The notes beneath the pieces were generated by a model. That model was not told where the DNA came from. It saw nothing but the letters and a program-made list of their open reading frames with translations, and did not search any database. A stretch of 64,000 nt of DNA, taken from positions 77,957,617-78,021,616 of the forward strand of contig NC_087063.1 of NCBI RefSeq assembly GCF_963678635.1. The letters run 5' to 3'. The position numbers and the translations under genes were made by a program. Shown piece after piece: positions 43,675 through 56,000 of the stretch; the first letter of the stretch is position 1, and each line of letters starts with the position of its first letter. This DNA is from Symsagittifera roscoffensis (lineage: Eukaryota; Xenacoelomorpha; Acoela; Convolutidae).

Positions 43675-46600
43675 ATGAGGCGGAGTAGGGTACCGGTGCT
43701 CGAAAAAAGGTCAAGTGGATCAAACACGAAATATAATTCATCGCTGCGCGGAACGACATCAACGGGCCCAAAGATAACGAAGACGAACTTTTCAGTTAAC
43801 ATGGTCAGCACAAGGAGTACAGCGGAGAACAGGGCGAAAGAGGGCACGGAAGGGGAGCGAGTAGAACCCACCATCGAGATTGATCTAGAGACACCCGATC
43901 AAAGTGTGGATGAAACAAGGAAGATGGCGACAGAGTCAACTCCAATGCCCAATGCAGAGGAACCGAACCAGAAACCCATAGAGTTCTCACCGATAGATGA
44001 CGCGGAAGATGCAATAGGCAACACCGAAGAAACGGTGAAAGAAGACTCTCAAGTAAAGAGGACATCTTTTACGGAAAAATTGGGAATAATGTTCGGAATA
44101 AAATCAAAAGAAAACGTGACTGAAGAACCAAAAGCAGAAAGAGCACGAACATTTGGGACAGTGAGCACGAAGACCTCAGAAGCCAATCCAAGAGAGGAAC
44201 AAGCTAAAGCAGAGGCTACGGCCGAAGAGAGACCGACAGCTGACCATGAAGAGACTACCATTGAGCTGGGTGACTTGTTGACGAAATTAAATCAGATTGA
44301 CAAAAGACTTAAGCACAGTGAAGAAGACAGAGAGGTGATAAAAAAGGAGATAAGATACAACAAGCACGAGTATCTAGACAGTTATTTTAACCTAGCTAAG
44401 GCAACAGATGAGAGACTCAAGGAAATGTCAGATAAGGTAGAAGCCACCAATGAAGAACGAGAAAAGAACATCAAAACAGACATGCAACAGTTGAAGAACC
44501 GATATGATGATGTCAACAGCCAATTAGGGAGCCTGGAAAGGAGAATGGACACAATGAGCAAGAGTCAAGCCGAGAGTTCGTGTGCAATACAGGCGAAGTT
44601 GGATGCAATCTTGAGAGGTTCTACTCCACAAGAAAGACCGGCAGCGGATCGTACGCAAAGCACCAGAGTTGACTTTGTAGAACCACAAAGGAACAAACGG
44701 CAATCGACACCGTTGCCCTTAACCAGGGATGCGATAAGCATAGCACCAACAGCTGCGAAAACAATAATGAAGAATGGAACGTCGAATACAACGACTGCTC
44801 CGGGAGATTCAACAGCTAACAGCAACACAGGACCGGATGCTATGACATGGGCCAGCACTTGGGAGATGATGAACAGGACTCTAGAGGCCTTCGCCACGAG
44901 GAACACTGACTCGAGCGACAGGAGAGAGGGAAAATCAAGAAAGACATTCAAGAAGCCAAAAGAATTCAAGGACGACTCCGATGGATGCATTGACACTTGG
45001 GTGGAAGTGATGAGATTACATCTAGAACAAGACAACTTGAGTGACGAAAGACAAGCATGTACAGCCATACTGAGCAACTTGGAAGGAACGGCATTAAAAT
45101 GCGTGGTCGCAAAGAAGGAGGAAGAACGCGACACCGCGGACAAGATCTTCGAGATATTGCTGAATCGATTCGGGTCAGGCATGAAGGGTCACCAAGCGAT
45201 GATGCGATTTGAAAAGAGAAGGCAGAGGGACGACGAGTCAATAGATCGGTTCCTAGATGACCTCGAGAGCTTGAGAAGGAGGAGTGACCCAGAGGAGTCG
45301 ACAAATAGACGGAACTTTAGCATTGCCTCGAAGTTCATCGATGGGGTGAAAAGTGATGACTTAAGGACAATGTTAGCAACATACTACACATTGTCGAAGG
45401 ACAGCGCACCCACCCCAGAAGAAATGAGACAGAAATCAAGAGAATACATGCTGATGAAACCTAAGAAGTACTCATATTCCGAAAACAGGAACACGCAAGG
45501 GGGAAGCCAACACCAGAGGTCATCATGGTACAAACCTAGAGATGATATGGACAAGCGCAGATCATGCGCGAACTGCGGGTCAGCGGATCATCATGTGGCT
45601 GACTGCACAACGTACAAACAAGGCATGAAGAGCCTAGGTTATGCACCGGATGAAGAGGATATGAGCCAGATGGAGGAACACGAGTACTATAATGGCTTAA
45701 TCATCAAGATAGGCGCCAGATGCTTCTTCTGTAACCAGGAGGGGCACTTCAGAATGGATTGTCCCTTGTTCTGGGAAGCGGTCAAGGACCAGAATCACCC
45801 CAAACATAAGTTGGCATTAGCGGCGGTGCAGAATCAGCGGAACAGGCAAAACGAGTTTGAATCTAGGAACTTGGGGACACCAAACACCGAATTGCCGACG
45901 AAGACAGTGAAAGCTGTTACACATGTTAGCGGTGCGTTAGAGTCTGCGGCCGGAAGCTCTCTAGAGATAAATTATGAGAAAGCGGCGACGGAAGCAATTG
46001 CCAAAGTGAAACAAGATCTGGCTGCGAAAGAAATAGAGCAACGACTAAAGTTGGAGATCGAAAGACAGAATTTTAACGAAGCATTAACCGGATCGAACTC
46101 AATACCAGAGGCTAGAACGGGCTCAATGAAGACCGGGAATTGTAACACCGTGAAAATGGTGACAGGTAAACCTTTTGGAATATCGAAAATCGGAGCAAGA
46201 ATAATGTCGATAATCACAGTGGGCGGACACGAGGTAACCAGAAACTTGAGCGAGCCGAGCGACCAGACGATAATGCACATTGACGTGTATGCAGACTACT
46301 TGAGTGGAATAAGTCCACAAACGACTTCTAGAGCGCTCAGGGCACTACTCACGAGAGGGGGCAGCAAATCGGTACGTGTTGATAATAGGTACACTGAAGC
46401 TTATGGTCCACACGAGGTCATGCTAAATATAGATGGAATCAACATCTATACCAAGACGATGATAACATGCGACGAAGACCTAATTGGACAAATCTATGTA
46501 GGGAAAGAAGAATTGAAAGTAAGATCGATTGGACACTGTGCTATGCTCGAAGAAGATGCAATGCACATCGGGACGGAAGCAGACGTGACAGGGCACGTGC

Positions 46601-48276
46601 TAGACATAAATGGCAAAAAGACTCAGTTACGTGGATTACTCGACACGGGAGCAGTCTTGAGCGTCATACCAATCGAAACATGGGAAAAGATGGGCTTTGA
46701 CAAAGGTGACTTGATAGATTCGAGAATACGGCTGTCAGCTGCAAACAAAGGGGCCCTTCGGGTGTTGGGCAGGACGCCGATAATAGCCCTCAATTTGGGG
46801 GAACGTAACCTGTGGATGAGCTTCATCGTGGTAGAAAACCTAGATGAATCTGACCAATTCATTTTGGGCAGAGACTTCATCAGGAATTTCGACGTAACGA
46901 TTGATCTAAATAATGCAATGTTCAGGATACGGAACCCGGATAGGAGGTACGCAATCAAACCGGTAAATTTAATAATGGCGAATGAAAACAAAGCACCGGT
47001 ATTCTTGAGTAGGAGAGTGAGGTTAAAAGCCAATGAAGCGGCAATCGTAAGTTTGAGGATGAAAAATTATAATGAACTAAGTGACAACAAGCAAGTGTGT
47101 ATAGTTCCGAATCCCAATAGTCAAAGCGCTGCTGTTTTAGGAAGATCATTTTCGATAACGAAGAGCGGCCTCTGCGTCAGTGTCTTGTTGAATACCCTTG
47201 ATATACCGATCACGATACAGAGAGGGAGGAAGCTGGGATATGCTTTACCAGTTAAAACTCGATACGAAACAATTGAAAACTCAAAACAAAATGAAGTTGT
47301 TGATTGTCCTAATCACAGGGACAAAATTTGTATCTTGAGACGATTGCAGAGAATAAAAGATTCTTCAGGTCTTATCAAATCACTTAAGTCAGAAACGGAC
47401 GATGGGCTTTCGAGCTGTTCGAACTTTCCAGAGCGACCCACACCAGATGAAATGCAAACTGATAAACCGGTTCTGCCGGAGATTGAACATTTAAGGGGCA
47501 AACTGAAAGATGAACAGCTCGAAGCTATCAAGGACGTACTAGAGCGGAACGAGGAGGTTTTTTCAAGGCATAAGGCGGATATCGGGTGTTGCAATTTTGT
47601 TGAACATGAAATAGAACTTGAGGAAAACGCGGTACCACACAGGGAGGGGGCGAGGCGCATGACCCCACACAAATCGGACGCGTGTAGAAAAGAAATCGAA
47701 ACGTTGCTAGAGTATGACATGATAGAACCATCCAAGTCACCGTGGGCGTGTGGAGTAGTGATGGCCAAAAAGAAAGGCGACCAGTTAAGGTTTTGTTGTG
47801 ACTTTCGATACCTGAACTCCGTCACGGTGAAGGATGCCTATCCCATACCTAGAATTGATGAGAGCCTCTCGAAGTTAGGTGATGCGAAATTTTTTACGAC
47901 TCTTGATTTAGGCTCGGCCTTTTGGCAGGTACCATTAAGGAAGCAAGACAGGGACAAGACAGGGTTCGCCTGCGAGTTGGGTCTGTTTCAATGGAAACGG
48001 ATGCCGTTTGGACTCTGCAATGCAACAGCCACGTTTCAGCGGCTGATGGCACACGCGTTGATAGGCGTGACGAAGAAGTACGGCAACCTGGTAATGTGCT
48101 ACGTGGACGACGTGGTAATAGCAACGCCAACACTAGAAGACCACATCGAGAGGCTTGACGAGGTGTTCGCGTGCATGAAAAGATCGGGGCTGAAGTGTAA
48201 ACCATCAAAGTGCGAGATACTCAAGGACTCGATTAAATACTTGGGCAGGATGGTAGATAAACACGGTATCAGATGA
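43675..48276 (+). pseudogene. E3 Gag-Pol, first part (Gag, protease, RT)
   Basis: ATG 43675 (MRRSRVPVLEKR). Gag domain GCIDTWVEVMRLHL about 435-580; CCHC knuckles at residues 631-644 and 683-696; protease LLDTGA at 990; RT with TTLDLGSAFWQ and an intact YVDD at 48100-48111. Collinear with E2 Pol at perhaps 60-70% identity by eye. A 2-base loss at about 48274 (where E2 has CCAGATCCC) ends the frame just after the RT palm. Apart from this break and one nonsense codon (48869) the Pol is complete. Confidence 0.85.
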
Positions 48277-48871
48277 CCCAGACGCCGTGGAAGCAGTCCT
48301 AACCTGGAAATCACCGAAGACGGAACACCAGCTGATGAGCTTCCTGGGTTTCGCCAACTATTATAGAGAATTCATCAAGGGCTATGCGGACAAGGTATAC
48401 CCGATGCAACAATTAATGAGACATAAGGGCAAGAAGTTCACGTGGAACAACGCGGCAGAAGAGTCATTCCAGAGAATAAAGAAAGAGCTGTGTGAGGCAC
48501 CAGTACTGGGTATGCCGACTGAGAAGGGGATGTACGTGCTAGACACGGATGCGTCAGTAGTCGCTATTTCTGGGATTCTCCATCAAGAACAAGAATGGAA
48601 TGGGAAGACAGTCTTGAGACCAATAGCATACGGGAGCAAGGTCCTAAGTGACACAGAAATGAAGTACGGAGCACCGAAAGCAGAGATGTTCGCGGTGGTC
48701 ACCTTTGTCGAAAAATACAGAGCATACTTAGGCAGTGAGCCCTTCAAGCTGCGAGTCGACAACCGAGCACTAAGCTGGCTGAAAACGTACTCAATGGACC
48801 AGAGCTATATTGGGAGGTGGATAGTTCGCTTGGATGGATACAACATGATAATTGAGCACAGAACATGAGAT
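48271..48871 (+). pseudogene. E3 Pol, RT thumb and RNase H
   Basis: Continues Pol in the next frame: MSFLGFANYYREFIK (RT connection), DTDASVVAISGIL and LRVDNRALSWL (RNase H). It ends at TGA 48869-48871, where E2 has CGT (Arg) in RTRDKHHNADSLSK: a simple CGA-to-TGA change would explain it. Frame continues directly. Confidence 0.8.
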
Positions 48872-51800
48872 AAACATCAAAATGCTGACAGCTTGAGTAA
48901 GAAGACGGAGTTCTACGAGAGGCAAGAACAAAGAGAGGCGGACAGACCTGAGATCAAAGACGGCTTCTCCTTTATGGACAAAGAAACGTACGACAGTCTT
49001 CCACTCACGAGATGGCTGGACAAATCAGGCAAACCGATTGAAGATCATCCCGAATTGCCAAAAGAGCCTCTTGAAAAGACCATCTTGAAGAAAAGCAGAG
49101 GGATTCCGATAGGAATAATGCTCAAGTCCAAGATCGTGAGGGAAACACTCAAGGCAAAAGGTTATGATCTCATCCAGGTAGAGGAGGGAACGGTCCGAAT
49201 AGATGAAGACTTAATGAGGTTGCTTGAGAAACTATCAGATGACAAGCCCGTGATCCAAGGGAAAGGTCAGGAGGCACCGGAACTAACCATACTTCGGAGA
49301 GAAGAAACAGTGAACAATACTGACGTCTCAAAAGGAAGCATCACTGATAGCAAGGAAGTTGTGCGATCACTAGTTGAAAAAATCCCCGAAAAAATTCTGG
49401 AGCAGACAAAAGTCAGGGATAAGAAAGTAACATTCAGAGAAGAAGTTGAACACCTGGGACTAGATCAAGAGTCCGGGGAGTGGTCCAGATTCATGGAAGA
49501 AGACGAAACCGGAGAAGGGAAATTGTCCGGGGAGCGTGAAGAATGGAATGAAGACTCGGATGAGAGCAGCGAAGACCAAGACAGTCTATGCATGATACTG
49601 GCGGAAGAGAAGATAAGACAGCACGACAGGGAATTACAGACGGATCCATCTTCAGGGACGTACAATCTGGAAATACAAGAGGTACGAGGTGGTGAAGAGC
49701 TCGAGAAAATAGCAGTTTCAAGAAAACCACTAAGGGAACTATCGTGCAACTCAAACGTCAGAACGAATCTGGTACCAGAAGACGACATGAAAATCGTGAA
49801 AAGGATGATATGTGTGAAACTGAGCGATGACATCCACAACCCTGGTGAGATGAATGGACAGATCATGGCGCTAAAGGAGCACGTTAAGGCGAGATACAGG
49901 CTGTCTGACCTAATAAGGGCCCAGAAGAATGACAAAATGACAAGTAACCTCTCCAAATGGATCCATTTGGGAGTCAAGGAGAAGGGGGAACTTGAGGAAG
50001 ACAGCTACAAGATCTTGAGCCAGTTCTACAAAGAAAAGAGAGACTTACTTTATCACACAGCTGAAGGGGTGGTAGCGTGCAAGAGAAGAGATGAGGAAAA
50101 AATATTACACAAACACAACCTCATCATACTACCACAATTGTACCAAACGGAGGTGCTTTTCAGATCACACGACCAGATGGGCCACCAGGGGATAGATAAA
50201 GTACAACAAAGGATACTTCACAGGTTTGACTGGCCGGGAATGAGAAAAGCTTGCGAGAGATGGGTGAATGCCTGCCTAGCATGCCTTCAAGTAAAAGACC
50301 CAAGGAAGATGAAGTTTCCCCTCAAGTCTGTCGAGAGTTCGGAATTCAATGAGGTGGTGCAGATAGACCATCAGAAAATCTGCATGACGGAGTCGGGTTA
50401 TAACCAAATACTAGTTATAATAGATCACTTCACCAAGTTGGCGGAAGCGGTTCCGTGCCAGACAGCCTCAGCAGAGGAGACATGTGATCACCTGATAACG
50501 CATTGGATATCGCGGTATGGTTGTCCAATGACTTTCCAGTCGGACAACGGCAAGGCTTTTGTGGGGGACTTGACAAAAGAATTGATGAAGAGATCACACA
50601 TTGCTCAAGCACACTCGACGACCTATCATCCACAGACCAATGGGTTGGTAGAAAGACAGAACAGGACACTGGTCAACATGCTCAGGGTGTACTGCTCGAG
50701 ATACATGACGGACTGGGACAAATACCTGCCACAGGTAGTAGGAGCCTATAATAGTACTCAGCACTCAACGACGGGTATCAGTCCTTTCATGATGTTGACA
50801 GGCAGGGAAAGGGCAATGCCTATAACATTCTTCTACCCGGAGTACGAGGGGAAGAGGACGTCACCTCAAGCATACGTGAAGGAAGCGATCAAAAGACAAC
50901 AAGAGCTAAACGAGCTATGTCGGAGAAACACGGCGCAAGCGCAAATGAGGCAACGCAAGAAATATGACGAAAAGATACTAAGAGCAAAGCCATACGAAGT
51001 GGGCCAATACGTGTGGGTCTTCCAAAATGTCATACCGCCCAAGGGAACAAAGAAACTACTCAAGAAATGGAGAGGACCGTTCATGATTACGGAAGTACAT
51101 CAACAAGGACGGTTCTATCGCTTGAGTACAGGGCGAGCAGCACACTACGAAAATCTGAAGCCTCACGTCCCGTCCCCGGAGGACTGGTGCCTACCAAAAG
51201 ACATGGAAGGTCTTGAGTACCTGGTGGTGGAACCAGCGTGCGAAGTGAATGAGAAAGGCACTAGAGAGAAAAATGATGGTAATGAGAACTTGAGTTTGGA
51301 CGACAACGAAAAGATAGAAGTGGAGTCGGATGCAGGTTCATTTGTAGAAGAAGACTGGAACGACCCAGAGCAAAACGAGGTACCGAAGTGGATGGAGCCG
51401 GATCGACCAACACCACCGGAAACCAGGACTGGCAATCGTAAACGAACAGGTATGAGGTACAATAGGTACGGGGATGACTTCTTGATTGATAAGATACAGC
51501 CAGACAAGTTGGGCGATGAACTACTAAGTGCAGGCGAACTGGAAGCCGAAGAGGAATGGCAGGTCATTGACGATGGTGGACATTATCCGCAGGATGATTA
51601 CTCGACGCCAGAATTGGAGACGGATCTCGAGCAGAGTGAAATAGAAAGGAGGGAGAACACGAACTTGAGGATTCTAGTGTGGATGCGTGATGTCAAAGAC
51701 GAGAGCCGCGAAGGACAAAGCATTCAGCAAATCGATGTATCAGCAGCAAATTACATGAAGACAGAGGACCCTCTTTTCGGATGGACAGCAACAGACAGGC

Positions 51801-52480
51801 CACTGGACATCCCCAAGGACAATTCAGACCCGACTACATCGACGGGGACGTCGATAAATATTTTTGTCCGGGGAGTGGGGGTAGGACTTACCCACACCGA
51901 AAATTTGATGATAAAGAAGCTCAAGGAAGTGAGGGAAACAAGCGGATTGGAACTGGAGGAAGAAGAACCAGAGCCTACCATAGGAAGGAATTTCAAAACG
52001 AAATTCGAAATACCCAATGAATACTCAGAGAACATCATGATAACGGATAGCGACTTCATCCTGTCAAACAGGACCAGCGCGATCTGCATCACGGCGGACA
52101 TGAGTTTCAAATCAAGATTGGAGGCTGACTTCAAAAGAGAGTACCAGAACGTAGAGTTTCTGTTCAGACAGAGGCCAGGACTGGGAGGCATAGCAGCGCT
52201 TCCACCGTCAGTGGCACAAGTCCCGGGCAAATACCTCTGCTTCCTAGTAACGAGAGTCAACGACAGAAACACAATTGATCCCGAACACGTGATATTGGCA
52301 CTGACAAGACTACGTGACTTCATGATTGAAAGAGGAATAGTGGAGGTCTCGATGCCGGTGTACGACCCAAACAGGGGCAAACTGAGCTCGAGGGAATTGT
52401 ACGCTATCCTACATGTGGTCTTTGCAGAAACAGAGATAATGGTGCATCTTCACAAGAAGTACTACTTGAGCATTGCCTGA
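48872..52480 (+). pseudogene. E3 Pol, linker, integrase, GPY/F and macro-domain-like tail
   Basis: Same frame, open for 1,203 codons. Acidic linker with two GTCCGGGGAG sites; HHCC finger SHDQMGHQG...CLACLQ about 50165-50290; integrase triad Asp 50366, Asp 50543, Glu 50651 (35 residues between the last two), all in one frame, unlike E2. GPY/F: KLLKKWRGPFMITEVH near 51055. Macro-like tail about 52020-52477: ITADMSF, LEADFKREY, KYLCFLVTRV, LALTRLRDFMIE, MPVYDPNRGKL, VFAETEIMVHL. Its conservation with E2 at the protein level, despite drift in the DNA, suggests it was maintained. Stop TGA 52478-52480. Confidence 0.8.
51839..51904 (+). promoter_or_regulatory. Nucleotide-conserved block inside Pol (E3 copy)
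   Basis: Counterpart of 30157-30222, with three differences in 66 bp. Encodes TGTSINIFVRGVGVGLTHTE. Confidence 0.5.
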
Positions 52481-53023
52481 GTCGGGTACATGGAGGTATC
52501 AGGTCGGGTGTGAGGGAGGAGTCTTGAGTTAGGTACTGGGGTGCGGCGCAGGTAAAGGGATCTTAAGATGTGATTGGCATGACAATTGAATTTTAAAAGA
52601 AAGAATTGATGGTGCTAAAACATAAAATGAATCTGCATGTTCTTAAGGGAAAATCCAATCGAATTGCTTTAAGTGATATGAGAATGATAAGATTTTAACC
52701 ATATGGGTAGAAGGGGGGTCTCTAGGTTAGGAACGTGACATGCTAAGTTTTAATGAGCTTTCTGTTTTCAGATCGAGTTTGAAAAACAAAGTTGAAAATC
52801 CAACTACACTCAAGCGAGAAACAGAAAGAGAGAATCTTGATTGAACACGCGATAATCCGAATCTACAGCAAGTACTTGCAAGAGAGCATTTCTAGAGAAT
52901 TCTTGAATTGGGTAATACTTGAGTTGGTAAGGTAATACTTGAGTTGGTAAGGTAATTCTTGAGTTGGTAAGGTAATTCTTGAGCTGGTTAGCATCTACCT
53001 ATATACATCCCGAAGTTGCAAAA
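52481..53023 (+). promoter_or_regulatory. Pol-ORF2 spacer of E3 with candidate 3' splice site
   Basis: Non-coding. TTTCTGTTTTCAG ends at 52771 and is followed by ATCGAG. Four near-identical GGTAATNCTTGAGTTGGTAA units form a short tandem repeat at about 52911-52985, just before the ORF2 start codon. Confidence 0.45.
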
Positions 53024-56000
53024 ATGGCAGACCGATTCTGGAACTCCGTGCCCGCGGCTCTGAAGAAGCCCACTCTTGACGAGCTGTACAGACGCTTGAG
53101 GGACCTGGAGATATCGAACTTTGCTAGACAACTCAACTTCAGCCCAGTCATCGGGGACGACCACCCGGCGATAAACCAGTTGACGGCCAGCCTGTGGTTC
53201 CGGAGTATGGATGTGAAAGTCGCAAATTCCACCAGCAGGACTAGAGGTCCCAGCAACGAGAGAAGAAATGTGGTCGAGACGGAGAAACAGTTAGAATCGA
53301 TGAAATATCGCTTGACTCAAGAGAATGGCTGGTGGCCATTCCTGACACCAAGGCTGGAGAACGTCACGAATAAGACGAGGGAGGAAGCACCACTCCTCGT
53401 GAAACAAATCTGGAGTTTTCTAGAGAAGCAACTGGAGCTAGCTGAAACGAGAGACATGACGGTGGCTAGATTTGTCTCGGCCGCCAATGAAGTGACAATT
53501 GGAGGATTTTGGAGAGAGCACGCCAACGGCGAATTGAAGACTAGGAGAGATTACGAGATTCTCAAGTTCTTGAGTCCTTGCTGGGAGAGAGAATTCTTGG
53601 CAGGAGTGTTCGGCACCACGGCGACTATCTTCGGAGCCTTCGTACAGGAGATACTGGGCATGTCCATCATCCTGCTCTTGGCCCTGTATTTGGTTTACCC
53701 CAGATACTTGTTCAACATGGGCCCAGCATACATGTTTAGTCGAGGAGTGGAGACACTTCGAGTTGATGGGTATCTGGCACTAGTACTCTTGACCCATGGG
53801 GAATTGGTATCGTTTCATCGGTTAATGGAATATGGAGAACCTCTGTCTATGGGGAGAGTCCACACGAGCATTGAAACCAGCTCCTACAAGTGTGCCGCAG
53901 GGTTGAAGACGCTGCTGGTGCAATACCTCATGATGCAGAATCGATACATGACGGGTGAAGATGAGAACCCAACCTCGAGAGAAGAATGGGAGAAGGCGAA
54001 CAGAGGGATGCCTCTGTTGACGGACCTGTGCCTGGCAATGAGGTCGGATCCAATGGGGATAATCCGAGGTCTAGAGGAGGTGGTGACCTGCATCTATGGT
54101 CCAGCAGTGACGTACGCGTTTCCAGATCCCCTGGTGATAACGTATCGCCACTCGGTGACGCACTTGAGTCTCATCAGCGTACTGGATGGTACAGCGCTGA
54201 ATTGGTGTCAGCAGGAGGTGCTCAGGGCGCGTATGAGCAACACGGTACTCTTCGGAAAAGTGAAAGATGCCGAGATGATGGTGTGCAACCTCAGGGGACA
54301 AATGCAATGTAGAATGGGAGGCAAGCGAGAGGGCCCCATTGAAATGTATCCAAAGTTTTGGAACCTAAACCCATTGACGGCCAACGGACGAGAAGTCTTG
54401 AGAATCCCCGCCTGGAAGGAGTGCTTTGCGCTAGTCAAGAGGGAGCTGGAGGCCATAATGGAGAAAGAAATCCTACCAGCCACCATGCCTGAGTTCCCGA
54501 CAGTCAGGAGGATGACCTTGGGAATGAATAGTCCCTTGGTGGTTCCCTCCATAATGGCGAAGATGATGACGGAGGAAACGCAGAGGCATTTCACGGATGG
54601 CTGGGATCCCCTGTTCATCGGCTACACGGCGGCAGTCTACTTCCACACCAGCGAGATGAAGGTAAATTCGTGGACGACGCAAGCGAAAAAGAGTAGAGGT
54701 TCGCAGCCCCCTGGATATGAGGTGCGGAAAGTCTTGAGGACTCTTGAGAAGGAAGGACTTGAGAATATGCTACCCATATGGGATGATGGCAGGATGATCG
54801 TGATGGAGGGACACGTCGCATTGGTGGACGAAATGAAATTTGCCACGAGAAAATACAAGGCACCCTATGGCTTGGAACAAGTAGAAGTGACACAGGAGGG
54901 AACAGAACTAGATGCAGCAGGTCAACTGCATGTAGCCCTGACGGAATATAAAAAGCTGGATCCTACGACACCGTCACCACTGTCTGTAGACACGCCTGGA
55001 GACAAGAGGAGTGGACCCGTTGAGGATCGATTCAAAAGAATTCTCGAGAGAAGAAGAAATGAATCAGAGGAAGAGAGTATGGATGAAACTCTCAGTGAAG
55101 CTGGAGAAGACATGGAGGTGGGGAATACACCTGAACCAGGGCCATCAGGGGAGGAACTCACCACTCAAGAGCTGTTGAAAGACTTGAGCGAAGAGAATTG
55201 GGCAGATACTGCCACACCACCTCTGAACCCGTCCCCGCGGAAGAACCTAGAGTTGCCATTGGCAGGTGAGACCTTCAATATGGGGATGTTACTCTTGAGC
55301 TCGGAGGAAAGGGAGAAGAACACGTTCGAAGGGAACAGGGACATATTCTTGGGATCTCTCGAGGATGACGCTTGGCAGGAATTCCTGGGGGAATTCAATC
55401 GAGAAGTGGGCAGCGAGACGACGCTGGACAAGTTCAAGAAGGAACTGTGGGACGCAGTAGTGAGATTCGGGGAACCGCTCCTGATAGGAACGGGCCTGGA
55501 TGAGAAAGCAAGAAAAGAGCTGCTGAACAAGCTAGTGGAGCTGAGGAACGCACGATCGAAGACTAGAAAAGAGAAATGTGAGGACAGCTCTACTCTGAAA
55601 CAAAAAACTGTGGATAAAATGGTTGATGATATAAAAAGGGATAAGGTTGGGACTAGTAATATGATTAAAAGTACTAATATCCTTAAGGCTCGAGCAGGGG
55701 GGAGGCAAGAGTTGGAAGGAGTGGATGGAGAGGTCGAATCAATGATGATAGCCACAACACCCTCGAGCAGAGATGTGAAGACTCGCAAGAGGAAGAGAGA
55801 AGTGGAAGGATGGGGTAGTCCTTCAGTGGATGCTGTTTCGGAAGGAAACTTGAGAGAGACGGCGCCCATCGTTTTGGCCCGATGCAAGACGGCGGCATAC
55901 AAGAACAGCTCGGAGCTCAGGAAACCACTTGAAGTAGAAAAGGAAATAGAGGTTTCCACCAGTTCGACGTCAGAAGAAGACTTCAAGCCTCAGAAGGTAA

